Source of the DNA: an uncultured Bacilli bacterium
GTDB taxonomy: Bacteria; Bacillota_I; Bacilli_A; RF39; UBA660
Direction: 5' to 3'
Assembly (NCBI GenBank): GCA_934168205.1
Contig: CAKPMX010000003.1
Coordinates: 1 to 64,000 of the forward strand
DNA length: 64,000 nt
Shown: one piece after another, positions 8,157-17,971 of the stretch
How positions within the stretch are numbered: the first letter of the stretch is position 1
How the letters are laid out: each line of letters starts with the position of its first letter
The notes under the pieces: generated by a model
Database searches by the model: none
Seen by the model: the letters and a program-made list of their open reading frames with translations, nothing else
Told to the model about the DNA's origin: nothing
Translations under genes and position numbers: made by a program

Positions 8157-8944
8157 TATGCTTTCTCCTTTAATACAGTTACATAATGAATGTTACTAAA
8201 GTTTTGATTTGTTTTTATGTATAGTGTTTTACTTAGATTATATTTATCACTTTCTATTTTTTCTACTGTACCAATGTAGATTCCAGCAGGAAATAAGCCA
8301 CCTAATCCTGATGTTACAACGGTTGAACCTTTTTCTATATTGACTGTTTTATCTACCCAGATTACTTTTAGTAAGTTGTTTTTTTGATCATAGCCAGATA
8401 ATATAGCGTGTGTTTCTTGATCATTATTTTTTATGGAAACGCTAACTTTAAAATTAACATCGTCGGCTGTAATTAATTTTATTTCACTGGAATTAGTGTA
8501 TACTTTATTAATTTTTCCTATTAATCCGTTCTTTGTTACAACTGCCATGTCTTTTTTTAGACCGTCTTTTGAACCTTTATCTATACTTAGAGTGTTGAAC
8601 CAGTAACTTTTATTTCGAGATAGAATTGTAGCGTTTACTGGTGTGTATTCGGTTAAAGTTTTGTTTAGTTCTAAGGCGTCTTTTAATTCTTGAATTTCTT
8701 TTTCTAATGACTCATTTACATTTTTTTGAATAAGATAACTTTCACTTTGAGTAATGTTTTTATCTTTATTTAAGGCTGTAAAAGGATACATAAAGACTTT
8801 GTTTATAAAGCTTGCGGTATCTTTTAAAATTACTTCTGGAGTCTTTTGACTGGCACTTAGATAAATTGATGTAACTAAGGCTAGTATTGATATAATTACA
8901 CCAGAAATTATAATGATTTTCTTTTGTTTGTTTTTTTTGTACAT
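8156..8944 (-). CDS. mreC: Rod shape-determining protein MreC
   Basis: A 262-residue protein with a short basic cytosolic N-terminus, one membrane helix (about 9-30), a coiled coil (about 65-100) and the two beta-barrel lobes of MreC, with SYWFNTLSIDKGSKDGLKKD and TSGLGGLFPAGIYIG as typical motifs. It scaffolds PBP2 and RodA on the outer face of the membrane. No mreB lies between radC and mreC, unlike Bacillus; mreB must be elsewhere or absent. Confidence 0.92.
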   Translation of the reverse strand: MYKKNKQKKIIIISGVIISILALVTSIYLSASQKTPEVILKDTASFINKVFMYPFTALNKDKNITQSESYLIQKNVNESLEKEIQELKDALELNKTLTEYTPVNATILSRNKSYWFNTLSIDKGSKDGLKKDMAVVTKNGLIGKINKVYTNSSEIKLITADDVNFKVSVSIKNNDQETHAILSGYDQKNNLLKVIWVDKTVNIEKGSTVVTSGLGGLFPAGIYIGTVEKIESDKYNLSKTLYIKTNQNFSNIHYVTVLKEKA

Positions 8945-8994
8945 ATAATCAGTCCATTCTTCACTATTATATTATATTTTGCCTCATCTTACAA

Positions 8995-9693
8995 TTATTG
9001 ATTCAGAATATTACCATGTTCATAGAAACTGTAAAATGAATCGTCTCCTACTATAATGTGATCGATTAATGGAATGCCTTGAATTCTACCTATTTCCATA
9101 AGTGATTTAGTAAAATTAATGTCTGCTGTACTTGGACATAAGTCATTACTAGGATGATTATGTAAGCAAACGATACTTGATGCACTGTTTTTGTATGCCT
9201 CCTTAAATATTTCTCTTGGATGTGTAATACTTTTGTTAACTGTTCCCATAAATAATAACTTCCTTTCTATTAATTCTTGTTTTTCATTAAAATATAAACA
9301 ATAGAATAATTCTTGTTTTTTTCCTACAAATAAATAGCGTGTTTCTTGCCAAATTGCTTCTGGGTTGTTTAGTTTTTTTCTTTGCTTTACAGCGGTTGTG
9401 TAATTAATTCTTTTACCAAGTTCTATAGCTGCTAGAAGTTCTAAGGCTTTTACTTCACCTATTCCTTTTATTTTTGTTAGTTGGGCTAACGTTAAGTTTT
9501 TGAATTCTTCTATTGGATATTCAACTAAAATATTTAAAGCTAAGTCTGTTGCGTTTAAATTTCTTGTTCCTGTTTTTAATATTATCGCTATTAACTCTTT
9601 ATTAGTTATGTTACTTATTCCATTTTGTTTTACTCGTTCTCTTGGCCTTTCTCCTATTGGAATATCTTTTATTTTGTAATGTATAATTACCAC
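8995..9693 (-). CDS. radC: RadC/YeeS JAB-domain protein, start codon uncertain
   Basis: A protein of about 232 residues with an N-terminal helix-hairpin-helix part (LTKIKGIGEVKALELLAAIELG) and the C-terminal JAMM/JAB domain with HNHPSNDLCPSTADINFT (H-x-H-P-S...D zinc ligands). The exact biochemical role of RadC is unsettled; it is linked to DNA repair and recombination. The only standard start in frame, GTG 9693, lies inside its own ribosome site (GAGGTGG). ATT at 9687 or ATA at 9684 would give normal spacing and a family-like N-terminus, so a non-standard start is possible. Confidence 0.9.
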   Translation of the reverse strand: MVIIHYKIKDIPIGERPRERVKQNGISNITNKELIAIILKTGTRNLNATDLALNILVEYPIEEFKNLTLAQLTKIKGIGEVKALELLAAIELGKRINYTTAVKQRKKLNNPEAIWQETRYLFVGKKQELFYCLYFNEKQELIERKLLFMGTVNKSITHPREIFKEAYKNSASSIVCLHNHPSNDLCPSTADINFTKSLMEIGRIQGIPLIDHIIVGDDSFYSFYEHGNILNQ

Positions 9694-9713
9694 CTCATTA
9701 TATTATTAGGTGA

Positions 9714-10175
9714 TTAATTACTTTTTCTTTTAATTAATTCTTCATAATTTGCTAAAACGACTTCTTCAATGGTTAATATTTCGGATTCTTTATTAGTACT
9801 GTTTATTAGAATATCGAATTGAGTAACATTGTTATAAAACTCTTCATTTGATAAGTTTTGTTCTTTGATGTAAATTTGATAACCTTTGTTTTCATATATT
9901 TCTTTTAGTTTTTTGGCGTTTTTTTCATCTCGGGTTATTCCTAGGTAAACATATTGTTTATCATTTTTAGAGTCGACTGTTTTTACCAGTAGGTCTTTAG
10001 TATTTTCTTGCATACTACTGGTTGATGAATAGACTCCTTCCTGAATAAAATAATAAGTTTTTTCCTCGTTTAAAAAGCTGTTACTGAGTTTTTCTTTGTA
10101 TGTATTATTTAGAATTATTCCAGCTATGGCACCAAGGACTATAGAAAAGATACTTATCTTTAATGTTTTCTTCAT
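9714..10175 (-). CDS. SPOR-like membrane protein at the spoIIB position
   Basis: A 153-residue protein: N-terminal membrane helix (about 6-25) and an extracytoplasmic region with a SPOR-like pattern, YYFIQEGVYSS, then YVYLGITRDEKNAKKLKEIYENKGYQIYIKE. SPOR domains bind denuded peptidoglycan at septa. In Bacillus the SPOR protein SpoIIB lies between valS/comC and radC, so this is probably its positional counterpart; sequence alone does not prove orthology. The gene is first in the radC-mre-spoIVF block, and valS ends in its own terminator just upstream. Confidence 0.65.
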   Translation of the reverse strand: MKKTLKISIFSIVLGAIAGIILNNTYKEKLSNSFLNEEKTYYFIQEGVYSSTSSMQENTKDLLVKTVDSKNDKQYVYLGITRDEKNAKKLKEIYENKGYQIYIKEQNLSNEEFYNNVTQFDILINSTNKESEILTIEEVVLANYEELIKRKSN

Positions 10176-10281
10176 ATCATCACCAAGTTTATGATAGCAA
10201 TCTCCATTAGCTATTTATGTCGAAATATATTTATTTACATATTTTTCTTCTTTATTTTTACATTTTTCTTTTGTTCTTGCA

Positions 10282-10306
10282 TAAAAAAAGAAGCTTTGCG
10301 CTTCTT
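10282..10306 (-). terminator. Terminator of valS
   Basis: Stem AAGAAGC/GCTTCTT with a GCAAA loop, followed by T7 on the minus strand; the left arm starts within the valS stop codon. Confidence 0.9.
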
Positions 10307-12848
10307 AATTTAGTTTTTCTAGTAAATAACTTAGTTTTTCTTTCTCTTCAGCTAATTTTTTTCTATCCATTTCTACTATATTGGCTGGTGCTTTATTAAC
10401 ATAGTTTTCGTTTGATAGGAGTTTTTCACGTCGTTCAATTGAACTTTTTAATTTATTAGCTTCTTCCTCTAGAGCTTTTGTATCTACTTGGTCTTGTTCG
10501 AAGAAATATGTAATGTTGATATTTGATGACTTGTAGTTACAACTTACCATGTTGTCAGGATCATCACTAGTTAAGTTCTTGTCTGTTATTTTTAGTTGAG
10601 AGGCAAATATTTTTATAAATTCTTCTTTTTTGCATTCAAAGTTAACTAGTGCTTCTTTTGTTATTTTGTTTGAAGCTTTTAAGTTTCTTATTGCGACAAT
10701 GTCTTCTAAGATACTTTCTAATTCTTCGGCTTCTTCTTTATAGATATCTTTTTTATTTACTTCAGGATATGAAGAAATCATTATTGATTCTGCTTCTTTT
10801 ATTGGTAGTTTTTGATATATTTCTTCTGTTACGTATGGCATAAATGGATGAAGTAATTTTAAAATGTCTGTTAGGGTATCTAGAAGGATTGTTTTTGTTG
10901 TTGGAGTCATGTTTGATTTGGTTAATTCAATGTACCAGTCACAGAAATCTTCCCAAATGAAGCTATAAAGTTCATTTCCAACATTATGGAATTCATATTT
11001 ATCCATGTTTTTAATTACATTTTTGATTAATTGGTTTTTCTTTGTTAGAATCCATTTATCATAAATTGTTAATTCTTCTTTGCTTATGGTTCTTTCTTTT
11101 AAGTCTTCTATATTTAGTAGAACGAAACGAGATGCATTCCATAGTTTGTTTATGAAGTTCCATGATGATTTTACTTTCTCTTCATCATATCTTAAATCCA
11201 TTCCAGGAGCTGAGTTTGTCGTTAGGAAGAAGCGAAGTGCATCGCAACCGTATTCATCTATAACGTCCATAGGATCTACACCGTTACCTAATGATTTAGA
11301 CATTTTTCTTCCTTCTTTGTCTCTAATTAAACCGTGAATTAAACAGTCTTTAAATGGTCTTTTATTCATAAATTCTAAAGCTTGGAATGTCATTCTATTT
11401 ACCCAGAACGGTATGATATCATATCCTGTTACTAAAACATTATTTGGGAAATATCTGTCTAGTAATTCTTTACTGTCTGGCCAACCAAGTGTTGAAAATG
11501 GCCATAAAGCGCTTGAGAACCAAGTATCTAAAACATCTGGATCTTGTACCCAGTCTTCTCCTGGACTTTCAACTTGAACTTTTATTTCATCATCTTTATA
11601 CCAAGCTGGTATTCTATGTCCCCACCATAATTGACGTGATATACACCAGTCGTATGTTATTTCCATCCAGTGATTCATAACTTTTTCATATCTTGATGGT
11701 ACAAAGTTAACTTTATTTTCTTTGTCTTTTTGATTTTCTAGTACACGATCGGCTAGAGGACGCATTTTTACAAACCATTGTTTTGATAAGTAAGGTTCTA
11801 CTACGGCGTCACTTCTTTCACTATGACCAACTGAGTGTACCATTGGCTCTATTTTTATTAATAAATCTTCTTTTTCTAGATCTTTTACTAATTGTTCACG
11901 GCATTCTTCTCTAGTTAATCCTTGATATTTTCCTGCATTTTCATTCATAGTAGCATCTTTGTTCATTACTACTACTCTTTCTAGATTATGACGATTTCCT
12001 ACTTCAAAGTCGTTAGGGTCATGTGCTGGTGTTATTTTAACTACACCTGTTCCAAATTCTGGATCAGCATGTTCGTCAGCTATTATTGGAATAAGTTTGT
12101 TGACAACTGGTAGAATTGCATTTTTTCCTATTAAATGGTTGTATCTTTTGTCTTTAGGGTTAACTGCAACAGCAGTATCACCAAAAAGTGTTTCTGGTCT
12201 TGTTGTTGCGACATCTAGGTAGTCTTCTGTTCCTTCTATAAAATATTTTATATGATAGAAGGCACCTTTATCTTCCTTATAAATAACTTCTTCTGTAGAA
12301 AGTGCTGTCATTTGTTCTGGATCCCAGTTGATTATTCTTTCGCCACGGTAAATTAAACCTTTGTTGTATAATCTGATAAACACTTCGTTAACGGCATGAC
12401 TTAGTCCTTGGTCAAGGGTGAATCTTTCTTTTGAGTAGTCAACAGATATTCCTAGTTTTGCCCATTGTTCATGGATAGTGTTGGCATATTCATCTTTCCA
12501 AGCCCAAGCTTGTTCTAACCAGGCTTCTCTACTCATGCTTCTTGGCATGATTCCTTGTTCTTTTAGACGTTTGTCTATTTTTGATTGTGTTGCAATTCCA
12601 GCATGATCCATTCCTGGTAACCATAAGCAGTCATATCCTTGCATTCTTTTATAACGAATTATTAAATCTTGTAATGTTACATCCCAAGCATGTCCAATGT
12701 GTAATTTACCAGTTACATTTGGAGGAGGTATTACTATACAGAATGGCTCTTTTGAACTTTTTGAATCTGATTTGAAATAATCTTTACTTTTCCAAGTTTC
12801 ATATTTATTTTTTTCTACTTCAATATGATTATACTTTTTATCTAACAT
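10305..12848 (-). CDS. valS: Valyl-tRNA synthetase
   Basis: An 847-residue class I synthetase. PPPNVTGKLHIGHAWD carries the HIGH motif near residue 50. RKMSKSLGNGVDP is the KMSKS loop. TRPETLFGDTAVAVNP belongs to the editing (CP1) domain, and the C-terminal tail is a coiled coil typical of ValRS. It charges tRNA-Val and hydrolyses Thr-tRNA-Val. Its upstream T-box leader senses uncharged tRNA-Val. Start ATG 12848 has GGAAG about 9 bases upstream. Confidence 0.97.
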   Translation of the reverse strand: MLDKKYNHIEVEKNKYETWKSKDYFKSDSKSSKEPFCIVIPPPNVTGKLHIGHAWDVTLQDLIIRYKRMQGYDCLWLPGMDHAGIATQSKIDKRLKEQGIMPRSMSREAWLEQAWAWKDEYANTIHEQWAKLGISVDYSKERFTLDQGLSHAVNEVFIRLYNKGLIYRGERIINWDPEQMTALSTEEVIYKEDKGAFYHIKYFIEGTEDYLDVATTRPETLFGDTAVAVNPKDKRYNHLIGKNAILPVVNKLIPIIADEHADPEFGTGVVKITPAHDPNDFEVGNRHNLERVVVMNKDATMNENAGKYQGLTREECREQLVKDLEKEDLLIKIEPMVHSVGHSERSDAVVEPYLSKQWFVKMRPLADRVLENQKDKENKVNFVPSRYEKVMNHWMEITYDWCISRQLWWGHRIPAWYKDDEIKVQVESPGEDWVQDPDVLDTWFSSALWPFSTLGWPDSKELLDRYFPNNVLVTGYDIIPFWVNRMTFQALEFMNKRPFKDCLIHGLIRDKEGRKMSKSLGNGVDPMDVIDEYGCDALRFFLTTNSAPGMDLRYDEEKVKSSWNFINKLWNASRFVLLNIEDLKERTISKEELTIYDKWILTKKNQLIKNVIKNMDKYEFHNVGNELYSFIWEDFCDWYIELTKSNMTPTTKTILLDTLTDILKLLHPFMPYVTEEIYQKLPIKEAESIMISSYPEVNKKDIYKEEAEELESILEDIVAIRNLKASNKITKEALVNFECKKEEFIKIFASQLKITDKNLTSDDPDNMVSCNYKSSNINITYFFEQDQVDTKALEEEANKLKSSIERREKLLSNENYVNKAPANIVEMDRKKLAEEKEKLSYLLEKLN

Positions 12849-12869
12849 ATATATCGCTTCCTTTCATAT

Positions 12870-13110
12870 AAATAAAAAATTTCATCCAATGTAAAGGACG
12901 AAATTTTATTTCATGGTACCACCTTAATTTCTATCAATTATTGTTCATTAACTGATAGCTTGATATTCATAACGGAATTAACCGGGATTACTTACTTAAT
13001 TTCAGAAACCATGCTCCTCTGCTACCTTCATTATATTTTTTTATTCATTTACACCTAACATGAACTCTCTTTAAAAAAATTATAATTACTCCTCAGATTC
13101 CCTGCATCTA
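12870..13110 (-). ncRNA. T-box leader riboswitch of valS
   Basis: The 350-base gap upstream of valS holds a T-box. The T-box sequence AAGGTGGTACCATG lies at 12925-12912 on the minus strand. A terminator follows (AAATTTCGTCC/GGATGAAATTT, 12907-12873, then Ts), and Stem I features such as AGAGAGTTCATG lie in the 5' part. A GTA (Val) triplet in AGGTAGCAGAG at about 13026 is a candidate specifier and matches tRNA-Val(UAC) at 57744-57820; the exact specifier is tentative. Uncharged tRNA-Val would favour the antiterminator. Confidence 0.88.
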
Positions 13111-13116
13111 TTTGGT

Positions 13117-13145
13117 ATTATAGCTTATCTTTTAATTTTTTTCAA
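13117..13145 (-). promoter_or_regulatory. Promoter of the T-box/valS transcript
   Basis: TTGAAA (13145-13140) and TATAAT (13122-13117) on the minus strand with a 17-base spacer, placing the start about 260 bases before valS. Confidence 0.8.
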
Positions 13146-13199
13146 CTATTTTATGGAACTTATATTTTTTTCTGGTAAGTTGAGAGTTTTATTGACTTT

Positions 13200-14936
13200 T
13201 TAATTATTTTGTTTTTTTAATTCGGCATCATATAATTGATGATAAGTTTTACTATTTTTCAATAGTTCTTCATGAGTTCCTTCATCTACTATGGTTCCAT
13301 CTTCTACTAATAGTATTCTATCACTATTTATTACAGTACTTAATCTGTGTGCAATTATTAGTATTGTGTATTCATTTTTCATATTGTCTATGGCCTGTTT
13401 TATACTTGACTGAGTTTCATTATCTAGAGCTGATGTAGCTTCGTCAAATAGAATTATTTCTGTTTTTTGAACAAGGGCACGAGCTATTGCTAGACGCTGA
13501 CGTTCTCCGCCAGATAGATTAATTCCACCCTCTCCAATCATGGTATCATATCCTTCTGGTAAGGAATTAATGAACTCGTCTAGGCAAGCTGTTTTGCAAG
13601 CTTCAATCATTTCCTCGTCAGTTAGATTTTCTTTTACAAGACGCAAATTTTCTTTAATACTCATGTTGAATATGTATGGGTTTTGACTGATAATTGTGAT
13701 ATTTCCACGAATAGAATCCTTGTCTAGTTCTTTAATACTTATTCCATCTATCGTTATATCTCCTGAGTTAATATCATACATTTTGCATAATAAACTAAAC
13801 ACAGTACTTTTTCCGGCACCAGATTTTCCTACAAAGGCTACCGTTGAATTGGCTTTTATTTTAAAATTCATATTTTTAATAGTTAGCTGTTCTGGCTTAT
13901 AACCGAAGCAGACATTTTTGAATTCAAAGTCGCCATGAATCTTTTTAAGTTGCTTTTTACCAAACTTTTCTTTTGGAAACTCTTTACTGTCTATAATACT
14001 AAATATTCTTTCTGATGATAAGTTAAAATCTTTTACTTTTTCTAAAAATTCACTAATATAAAATACTATTGAGGCGAGATTTCCCATGTAATTATTTACT
14101 ACTAATGCATTAGCAATGGAAAGGTTTCCTTGGGCTATTAAAAGTATTGAAGTGAATATACTTCCGGCGTCAAACAGGTCTCGTAGGGTTCCTGTTATAA
14201 ATTGATAGTTTCTATTTATTGAGTTCATATTGTACTTTTCTTGATTCAAGTGAGTTATTCTTTTACCTAGTTCTTTTATAAAACTCTTTTCGGCATTTAA
14301 CATTTTTATATCATGTGCGCCATGAACTAGCTCTCCTACAAATCCGGATAATTTTTCATGTTCTTTTCGATAAGCTTTGTCTTTTTGATTTACTATAGTA
14401 ATCCTTTTCTTCTCAACAATAAAAACAGTAGTTATCATAATTACTATGTATAAAAACATTATTTTACTTATAATGAAAACCGCTAAAAATATTCCTATAT
14501 TTGTTACTATATTTGTTAAGTAGACGTTTAACACTACAAATATATCGGCAACTTTACTGGCATCGTTTGTTAATCTCTGTATAAATAATCCTGACCCATT
14601 TTCGTCAAGGCAGCTATTTTCTATTTTTAATATTTCAGTTCCTAGGCTAATTTCAATTTCGTTGAATGTTTCTCTAAATATTCGATGCCTAAAATAACTT
14701 GTAGCATAATATGCTGTATTTCTTAATATTTCAACTATTAATATAACTAGTCCTATAAATAGCACTTGTTCAAACTGATTACTTGTTAAACTAACAATTA
14801 TTTTTGCACTTAAAATTGGTACAAATAGATTTATAAAAATGAATACTACATTAAACGCTATATAACCAACGATATATTTCTTTTGATTTTTCCCATATTT
14901 CCAGGCTTTTTTAATATTTTTTAAGAATTCTTTCAT
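13200..14936 (-). CDS. ABC exporter, fused permease and ATPase
   Basis: A 578-residue half-transporter: six membrane helices in residues about 20-310 followed by an ATPase with Walker A GKSGAGKST, signature LSGGERQRLAIARAL, Walker B EIILFDEATSALD and the H-loop AHRLST. It is a type IV exporter (MsbA/LmrA-like) working as a homodimer, or as a heterodimer with a partner not seen here. The substrate cannot be told from sequence. It stands alone, divergent from the dCMP deaminase gene. Confidence 0.92.
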   Translation of the reverse strand: MKEFLKNIKKAWKYGKNQKKYIVGYIAFNVVFIFINLFVPILSAKIIVSLTSNQFEQVLFIGLVILIVEILRNTAYYATSYFRHRIFRETFNEIEISLGTEILKIENSCLDENGSGLFIQRLTNDASKVADIFVVLNVYLTNIVTNIGIFLAVFIISKIMFLYIVIMITTVFIVEKKRITIVNQKDKAYRKEHEKLSGFVGELVHGAHDIKMLNAEKSFIKELGKRITHLNQEKYNMNSINRNYQFITGTLRDLFDAGSIFTSILLIAQGNLSIANALVVNNYMGNLASIVFYISEFLEKVKDFNLSSERIFSIIDSKEFPKEKFGKKQLKKIHGDFEFKNVCFGYKPEQLTIKNMNFKIKANSTVAFVGKSGAGKSTVFSLLCKMYDINSGDITIDGISIKELDKDSIRGNITIISQNPYIFNMSIKENLRLVKENLTDEEMIEACKTACLDEFINSLPEGYDTMIGEGGINLSGGERQRLAIARALVQKTEIILFDEATSALDNETQSSIKQAIDNMKNEYTILIIAHRLSTVINSDRILLVEDGTIVDEGTHEELLKNSKTYHQLYDAELKKQNN

Positions 14937-15002
14937 GACACTGCACCCGACCTTATATTCACTTTCAAATATTATTATATTATATTTTTATTTTAATGTA
15001 AA

Positions 15003-15032
15003 TTGATATAGGATGTACTTTTGTGTTAAAAT
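15003..15032 (+). promoter_or_regulatory. Promoter of the dCMP deaminase gene
   Basis: TTGATA (15003-15008), an 18-base spacer and TAAAAT (15027-15032) with a TG extension upstream of the -10; GGAGGG and ATG follow within 18 bases. Confidence 0.7.
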
Positions 15033-15049
15033 GTTTGTAGGAGGGATAT

Positions 15050-15577
15050 ATGAAAACAGTTAATAATACACAAACAGTAAAACGTGATGACTATATTTCT
15101 TGGGATGAGTATTTTATTGGAATTGCTAAATTGTCATCTATGAGAAGTAAAGATCCCAGTACACAAGTTGGATGTTGTATAGTTAGTCAGGATAATAGAA
15201 TTTTATCTGTCGGATATAATGGTGCTCCTAATGGTTTTGATGATGATTCATTTCCTTGGGCGCGCATTGGTGAAAAACTAGAGACAAAATATATGTATGT
15301 TTGTCATAGTGAATTAAATGCAATTTTAAATTATCGTGGAAATATGCAGGATTTACAGGGTTCTAGGATATATGTTAGATATTTTCCTTGTAATGAATGT
15401 GCTAAGGCTATAATTCAGTCTGGTATAAGAGAAGTTATTTATTCACATTCTTATGACTATGATAATCATAGTGAGGAAATGGAAGCTTCTATTAGAATGT
15501 TTGATAAATGTGGTGTTAAGTATAGAAAGTTTGTGCCAGAGAATAAAAAGGAAATCGTTTTACATTTGGAAGATTAG
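15050..15577 (+). CDS. dCMP deaminase (ComEB-like)
   Basis: A 175-residue zinc deaminase with CHSELNAIL (H-S-E variant of H-A-E, zinc ligand and proton shuttle) and PCNECAKAI (PCxxC). The DPSTQVGCCIV and GYNGAPNGF segments are those of dCMP deaminases. It converts dCMP to dUMP for thymidylate synthesis. The start has AGGAGGG 5 bases upstream. Single-gene unit with its own promoter and a bidirectional terminator downstream. Confidence 0.9.
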   Translation: MKTVNNTQTVKRDDYISWDEYFIGIAKLSSMRSKDPSTQVGCCIVSQDNRILSVGYNGAPNGFDDDSFPWARIGEKLETKYMYVCHSELNAILNYRGNMQDLQGSRIYVRYFPCNECAKAIIQSGIREVIYSHSYDYDNHSEEMEASIRMFDKCGVKYRKFVPENKKEIVLHLED

Positions 15578-15659
15578 TAGTTTTTATGGCTACTTTTTTC
15601 TTTGTAATGTTTTTGGATTTGATGTGGGATTAAGATATTAGTATTGATTTGCGTTTAAA

Positions 15660-15705
15660 TAAAAAAGCCGTTTCTATTTTGGACAAGAAACGGTCTTTAT
15701 TTTTG
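15660..15705. terminator. Bidirectional terminator between convergent genes
   Basis: Stem AGCCGTTTCT/AGAAACGGTCT (15666-15696) with T-rich tracts on both sides. It ends the rightward deaminase gene and the leftward cyclophilin gene. The other bases of the 15578-15791 gap show no gene. Confidence 0.8.
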
Positions 15706-15791
15706 TTTAGTTTGGCTGTATTTGATGAAACTGGTTATTACTTGTTTATTTTTTCTGGATGATTTTTTTGATTTTATTGATTTTATTTGTT

Positions 15792-16481
15792 CTACTCTTC
15801 TATTTTTTCAACTTCATTGTACTCTTTACCTTTTAGGTCTATTAAGGTTTTTTTTATTGTTAAGTTGTTTTTTAATTGACCAGTATTTTGATCGGCTATA
15901 GTTTCGTTTTTTTCAATGTTTTCTATTGTTGTCCAGCCGTCGATTACTTTTCCAAATGCGGCATATTGTCCATCTAAATGTTCAGCTGTACCTAGCATTA
16001 TGAAAAATTGACTTCCAGCAGTATCGTTTGAAGCAGATGTTCTTGCCATGGAAATTATTCCTTTTTCATGTTTTAAGTTATTTTCAAAATCGTTTGCGGC
16101 AAACTCACCTTTTATTGTATAGCCAGGTCCTCCAGTACCAGTTCCAGTTGGGTCGCCACCTTGTAAGACGAATCCCGGTATTAATCTGTGAAATGTGTTA
16201 TTGTCATAAAACCCTGTCTTTATTAGTGAAATGAAGTTTGATACTGTATTTGGTGCAATTTCAGGATATAATTCTATAACTACTGAGCCATAATTTTCTA
16301 TATACATTGCTACTACGGGATTTGTTGTGTCATATTGTGATAGTTCAACTTCATTTGATGTCGTGTCATAATTTATTCCTAGTAAGTCTTCTTTTACAGT
16401 CTCTTTTTTGTTACTGCAGCCAGAAATAGATACAATGAATATTAGTAATGTTATTATTAAATATATTTTCTTATTTTGCAT
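15792..16481 (-). CDS. Cyclophilin-type peptidyl-prolyl isomerase lipoprotein
   Basis: A 229-residue protein with a lipoprotein signal peptide (lipobox SISGC, Cys about residue 22) and a cyclophilin domain: FHRLIPGFVLQGGDP, GIISMARTSASNDTAGSQFFI and DGQYAAFGKV. It assists folding of secreted proteins outside the membrane, like other surface cyclophilins of Gram-positives. Its start overlaps the end of the FAD oxidoreductase gene by 11 bases, so the two are co-transcribed. Confidence 0.92.
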   Translation of the reverse strand: MQNKKIYLIITLLIFIVSISGCSNKKETVKEDLLGINYDTTSNEVELSQYDTTNPVVAMYIENYGSVVIELYPEIAPNTVSNFISLIKTGFYDNNTFHRLIPGFVLQGGDPTGTGTGGPGYTIKGEFAANDFENNLKHEKGIISMARTSASNDTAGSQFFIMLGTAEHLDGQYAAFGKVIDGWTTIENIEKNETIADQNTGQLKNNLTIKKTLIDLKGKEYNEVEKIEE

Positions 16482-17883
16482 TTTTCTTTGTCCTTTCTAG
16501 TATGTCTCTTGCTGCTACTAATCCTGTGGCTGCTGCCGTTACGATATTTCCAGCTTTTCCAGCACCGTCGCCTATAAAGTATATGTTGTCATTATTTAGT
16601 TTGAAATTGCTGTCGGTTGCGATTTCATTACTGAAAAATTTAATTTCTGGTCCATATAGTAATGTATCATCATTGGCAACTCCTGGTATTATTTTGTCAA
16701 GTGTTTCTAGGCCTTCTAAAATATTTGTAATGATTCTATGTGGCATAACTAGTGCTAAATCTCCGGCTACACAGTCTTTTAAAGTTGGCTCAATGAAGCC
16801 TTTATTTATACGATGCCATTCACTGCGTCGACCATTTTTCAAGTCTTTTAATGACTGTATTATTGGTTTACCATCACCTAGTACATTGGCTATTTTAGCA
16901 ATTGATTCGCCATATAGTCTGGTGTTGGTTACTGGCTCCGTTAAATTAACCTTGCTTATAAAAGCAAAATTGGTATTGTTACTTTTTGTGTCTTTTAAGG
17001 CGTGCCCATTGACACATATGTAGCCATAATAGTTTTCTTTTGCTACAAAACCACCTGGATTGGTACAGAACGTTCTAATTTCATCTGAATATGTTTTTGT
17101 CTTTATGAATATAGTTGGATCATATATAACATTGGTAATTTCTTCCATTATGTCTTTTCTGACTTCTACTCTAACGCCTATTTCTATACTTTGTGATAGA
17201 TATGGTATATTGTGTTTGTCAGCAAAGTCCTGTATCCATTTTGCTCCTGTACGTCCTGGTGCAATGACAACATTTTTAGATATTATGGATTTTTCCTTTT
17301 TTGATGGATCCAAATAAGTTATTTCATGTTCTTCTTCATTTATTGTTTTTATGTCTATAACATCTGATCTTTCTATTAATGAAACGCCTTTGTCGGCTAA
17401 GAATTTGCAAATTCCTTCTATGTATTCTGGCAAATGGTCACTGCCTAGATGTTTTTGTTTTATAATTAGGAGTTTAGCTCCGGCTACTGTTACTTTTTTT
17501 CTTATTTCTGAGGCAAAGTCTAAATTACTTGGATATACTTCAGCATTCATATTAAATTTGTTAAAAATTGTTTCTGTTTCGTCTATTAATTTATAAGCTT
17601 CGCTCTCGCTCATGTACTTTGTTAGGTCACTTTTACCAAGTTTTGGTATAAAATTCAGCTTGCCGTCTGAGAAGGTTCCTGCTCCACCGTAGCCAGATAA
17701 TATGGCACATGGATTACAGTTTTTACATGGTACTCCTTGCTTTATCATTGGACAAACCCTTTTTTTTACAAAAAATCCTTTTTCTAAAATTGCTATTTTT
17801 AGTTTTGGATTATTGGTTATTAGTTCGTAGGCATTAAATAGACCGGCTGGCCCAGCACCTACAATTACAACATCATATTTCAT
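16471..17883 (-). CDS. FAD-dependent oxidoreductase of the COG2509 type
   Basis: A 470-residue protein with the N-terminal dinucleotide loop VVIVGAGPAGLF, a Cys-rich insertion (CPMIKQGVPCKNCNPC) followed by GYGGAGTFSDGK, and a C-terminal FAD motif YFIGDGAGKAGNIVTAA. This set is typical of the uncharacterised FAD-dependent dehydrogenase family COG2509. The substrate is unknown. The four-cysteine segment may bind a metal or cluster. Confidence 0.88.
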   Translation of the reverse strand: MKYDVVIVGAGPAGLFNAYELITNNPKLKIAILEKGFFVKKRVCPMIKQGVPCKNCNPCAILSGYGGAGTFSDGKLNFIPKLGKSDLTKYMSESEAYKLIDETETIFNKFNMNAEVYPSNLDFASEIRKKVTVAGAKLLIIKQKHLGSDHLPEYIEGICKFLADKGVSLIERSDVIDIKTINEEEHEITYLDPSKKEKSIISKNVVIAPGRTGAKWIQDFADKHNIPYLSQSIEIGVRVEVRKDIMEEITNVIYDPTIFIKTKTYSDEIRTFCTNPGGFVAKENYYGYICVNGHALKDTKSNNTNFAFISKVNLTEPVTNTRLYGESIAKIANVLGDGKPIIQSLKDLKNGRRSEWHRINKGFIEPTLKDCVAGDLALVMPHRIITNILEGLETLDKIIPGVANDDTLLYGPEIKFFSNEIATDSNFKLNNDNIYFIGDGAGKAGNIVTAAATGLVAARDILERTKKNAK

Positions 17884-17971
17884 TTTATCACCCAGTATAA
17901 TTTTATCATAACTTTTATTTTTTTACTAATTAATTATAAAATGTATGATACAATATACTTGGTGATAATAA

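Noticed and set aside
8995..9693. AGG start for radC or other host genes
   Set aside because: The AGG in GAGGTGG is out of frame. Host genes checked use ATG/GTG or possibly AUU/AUA, not AGG.
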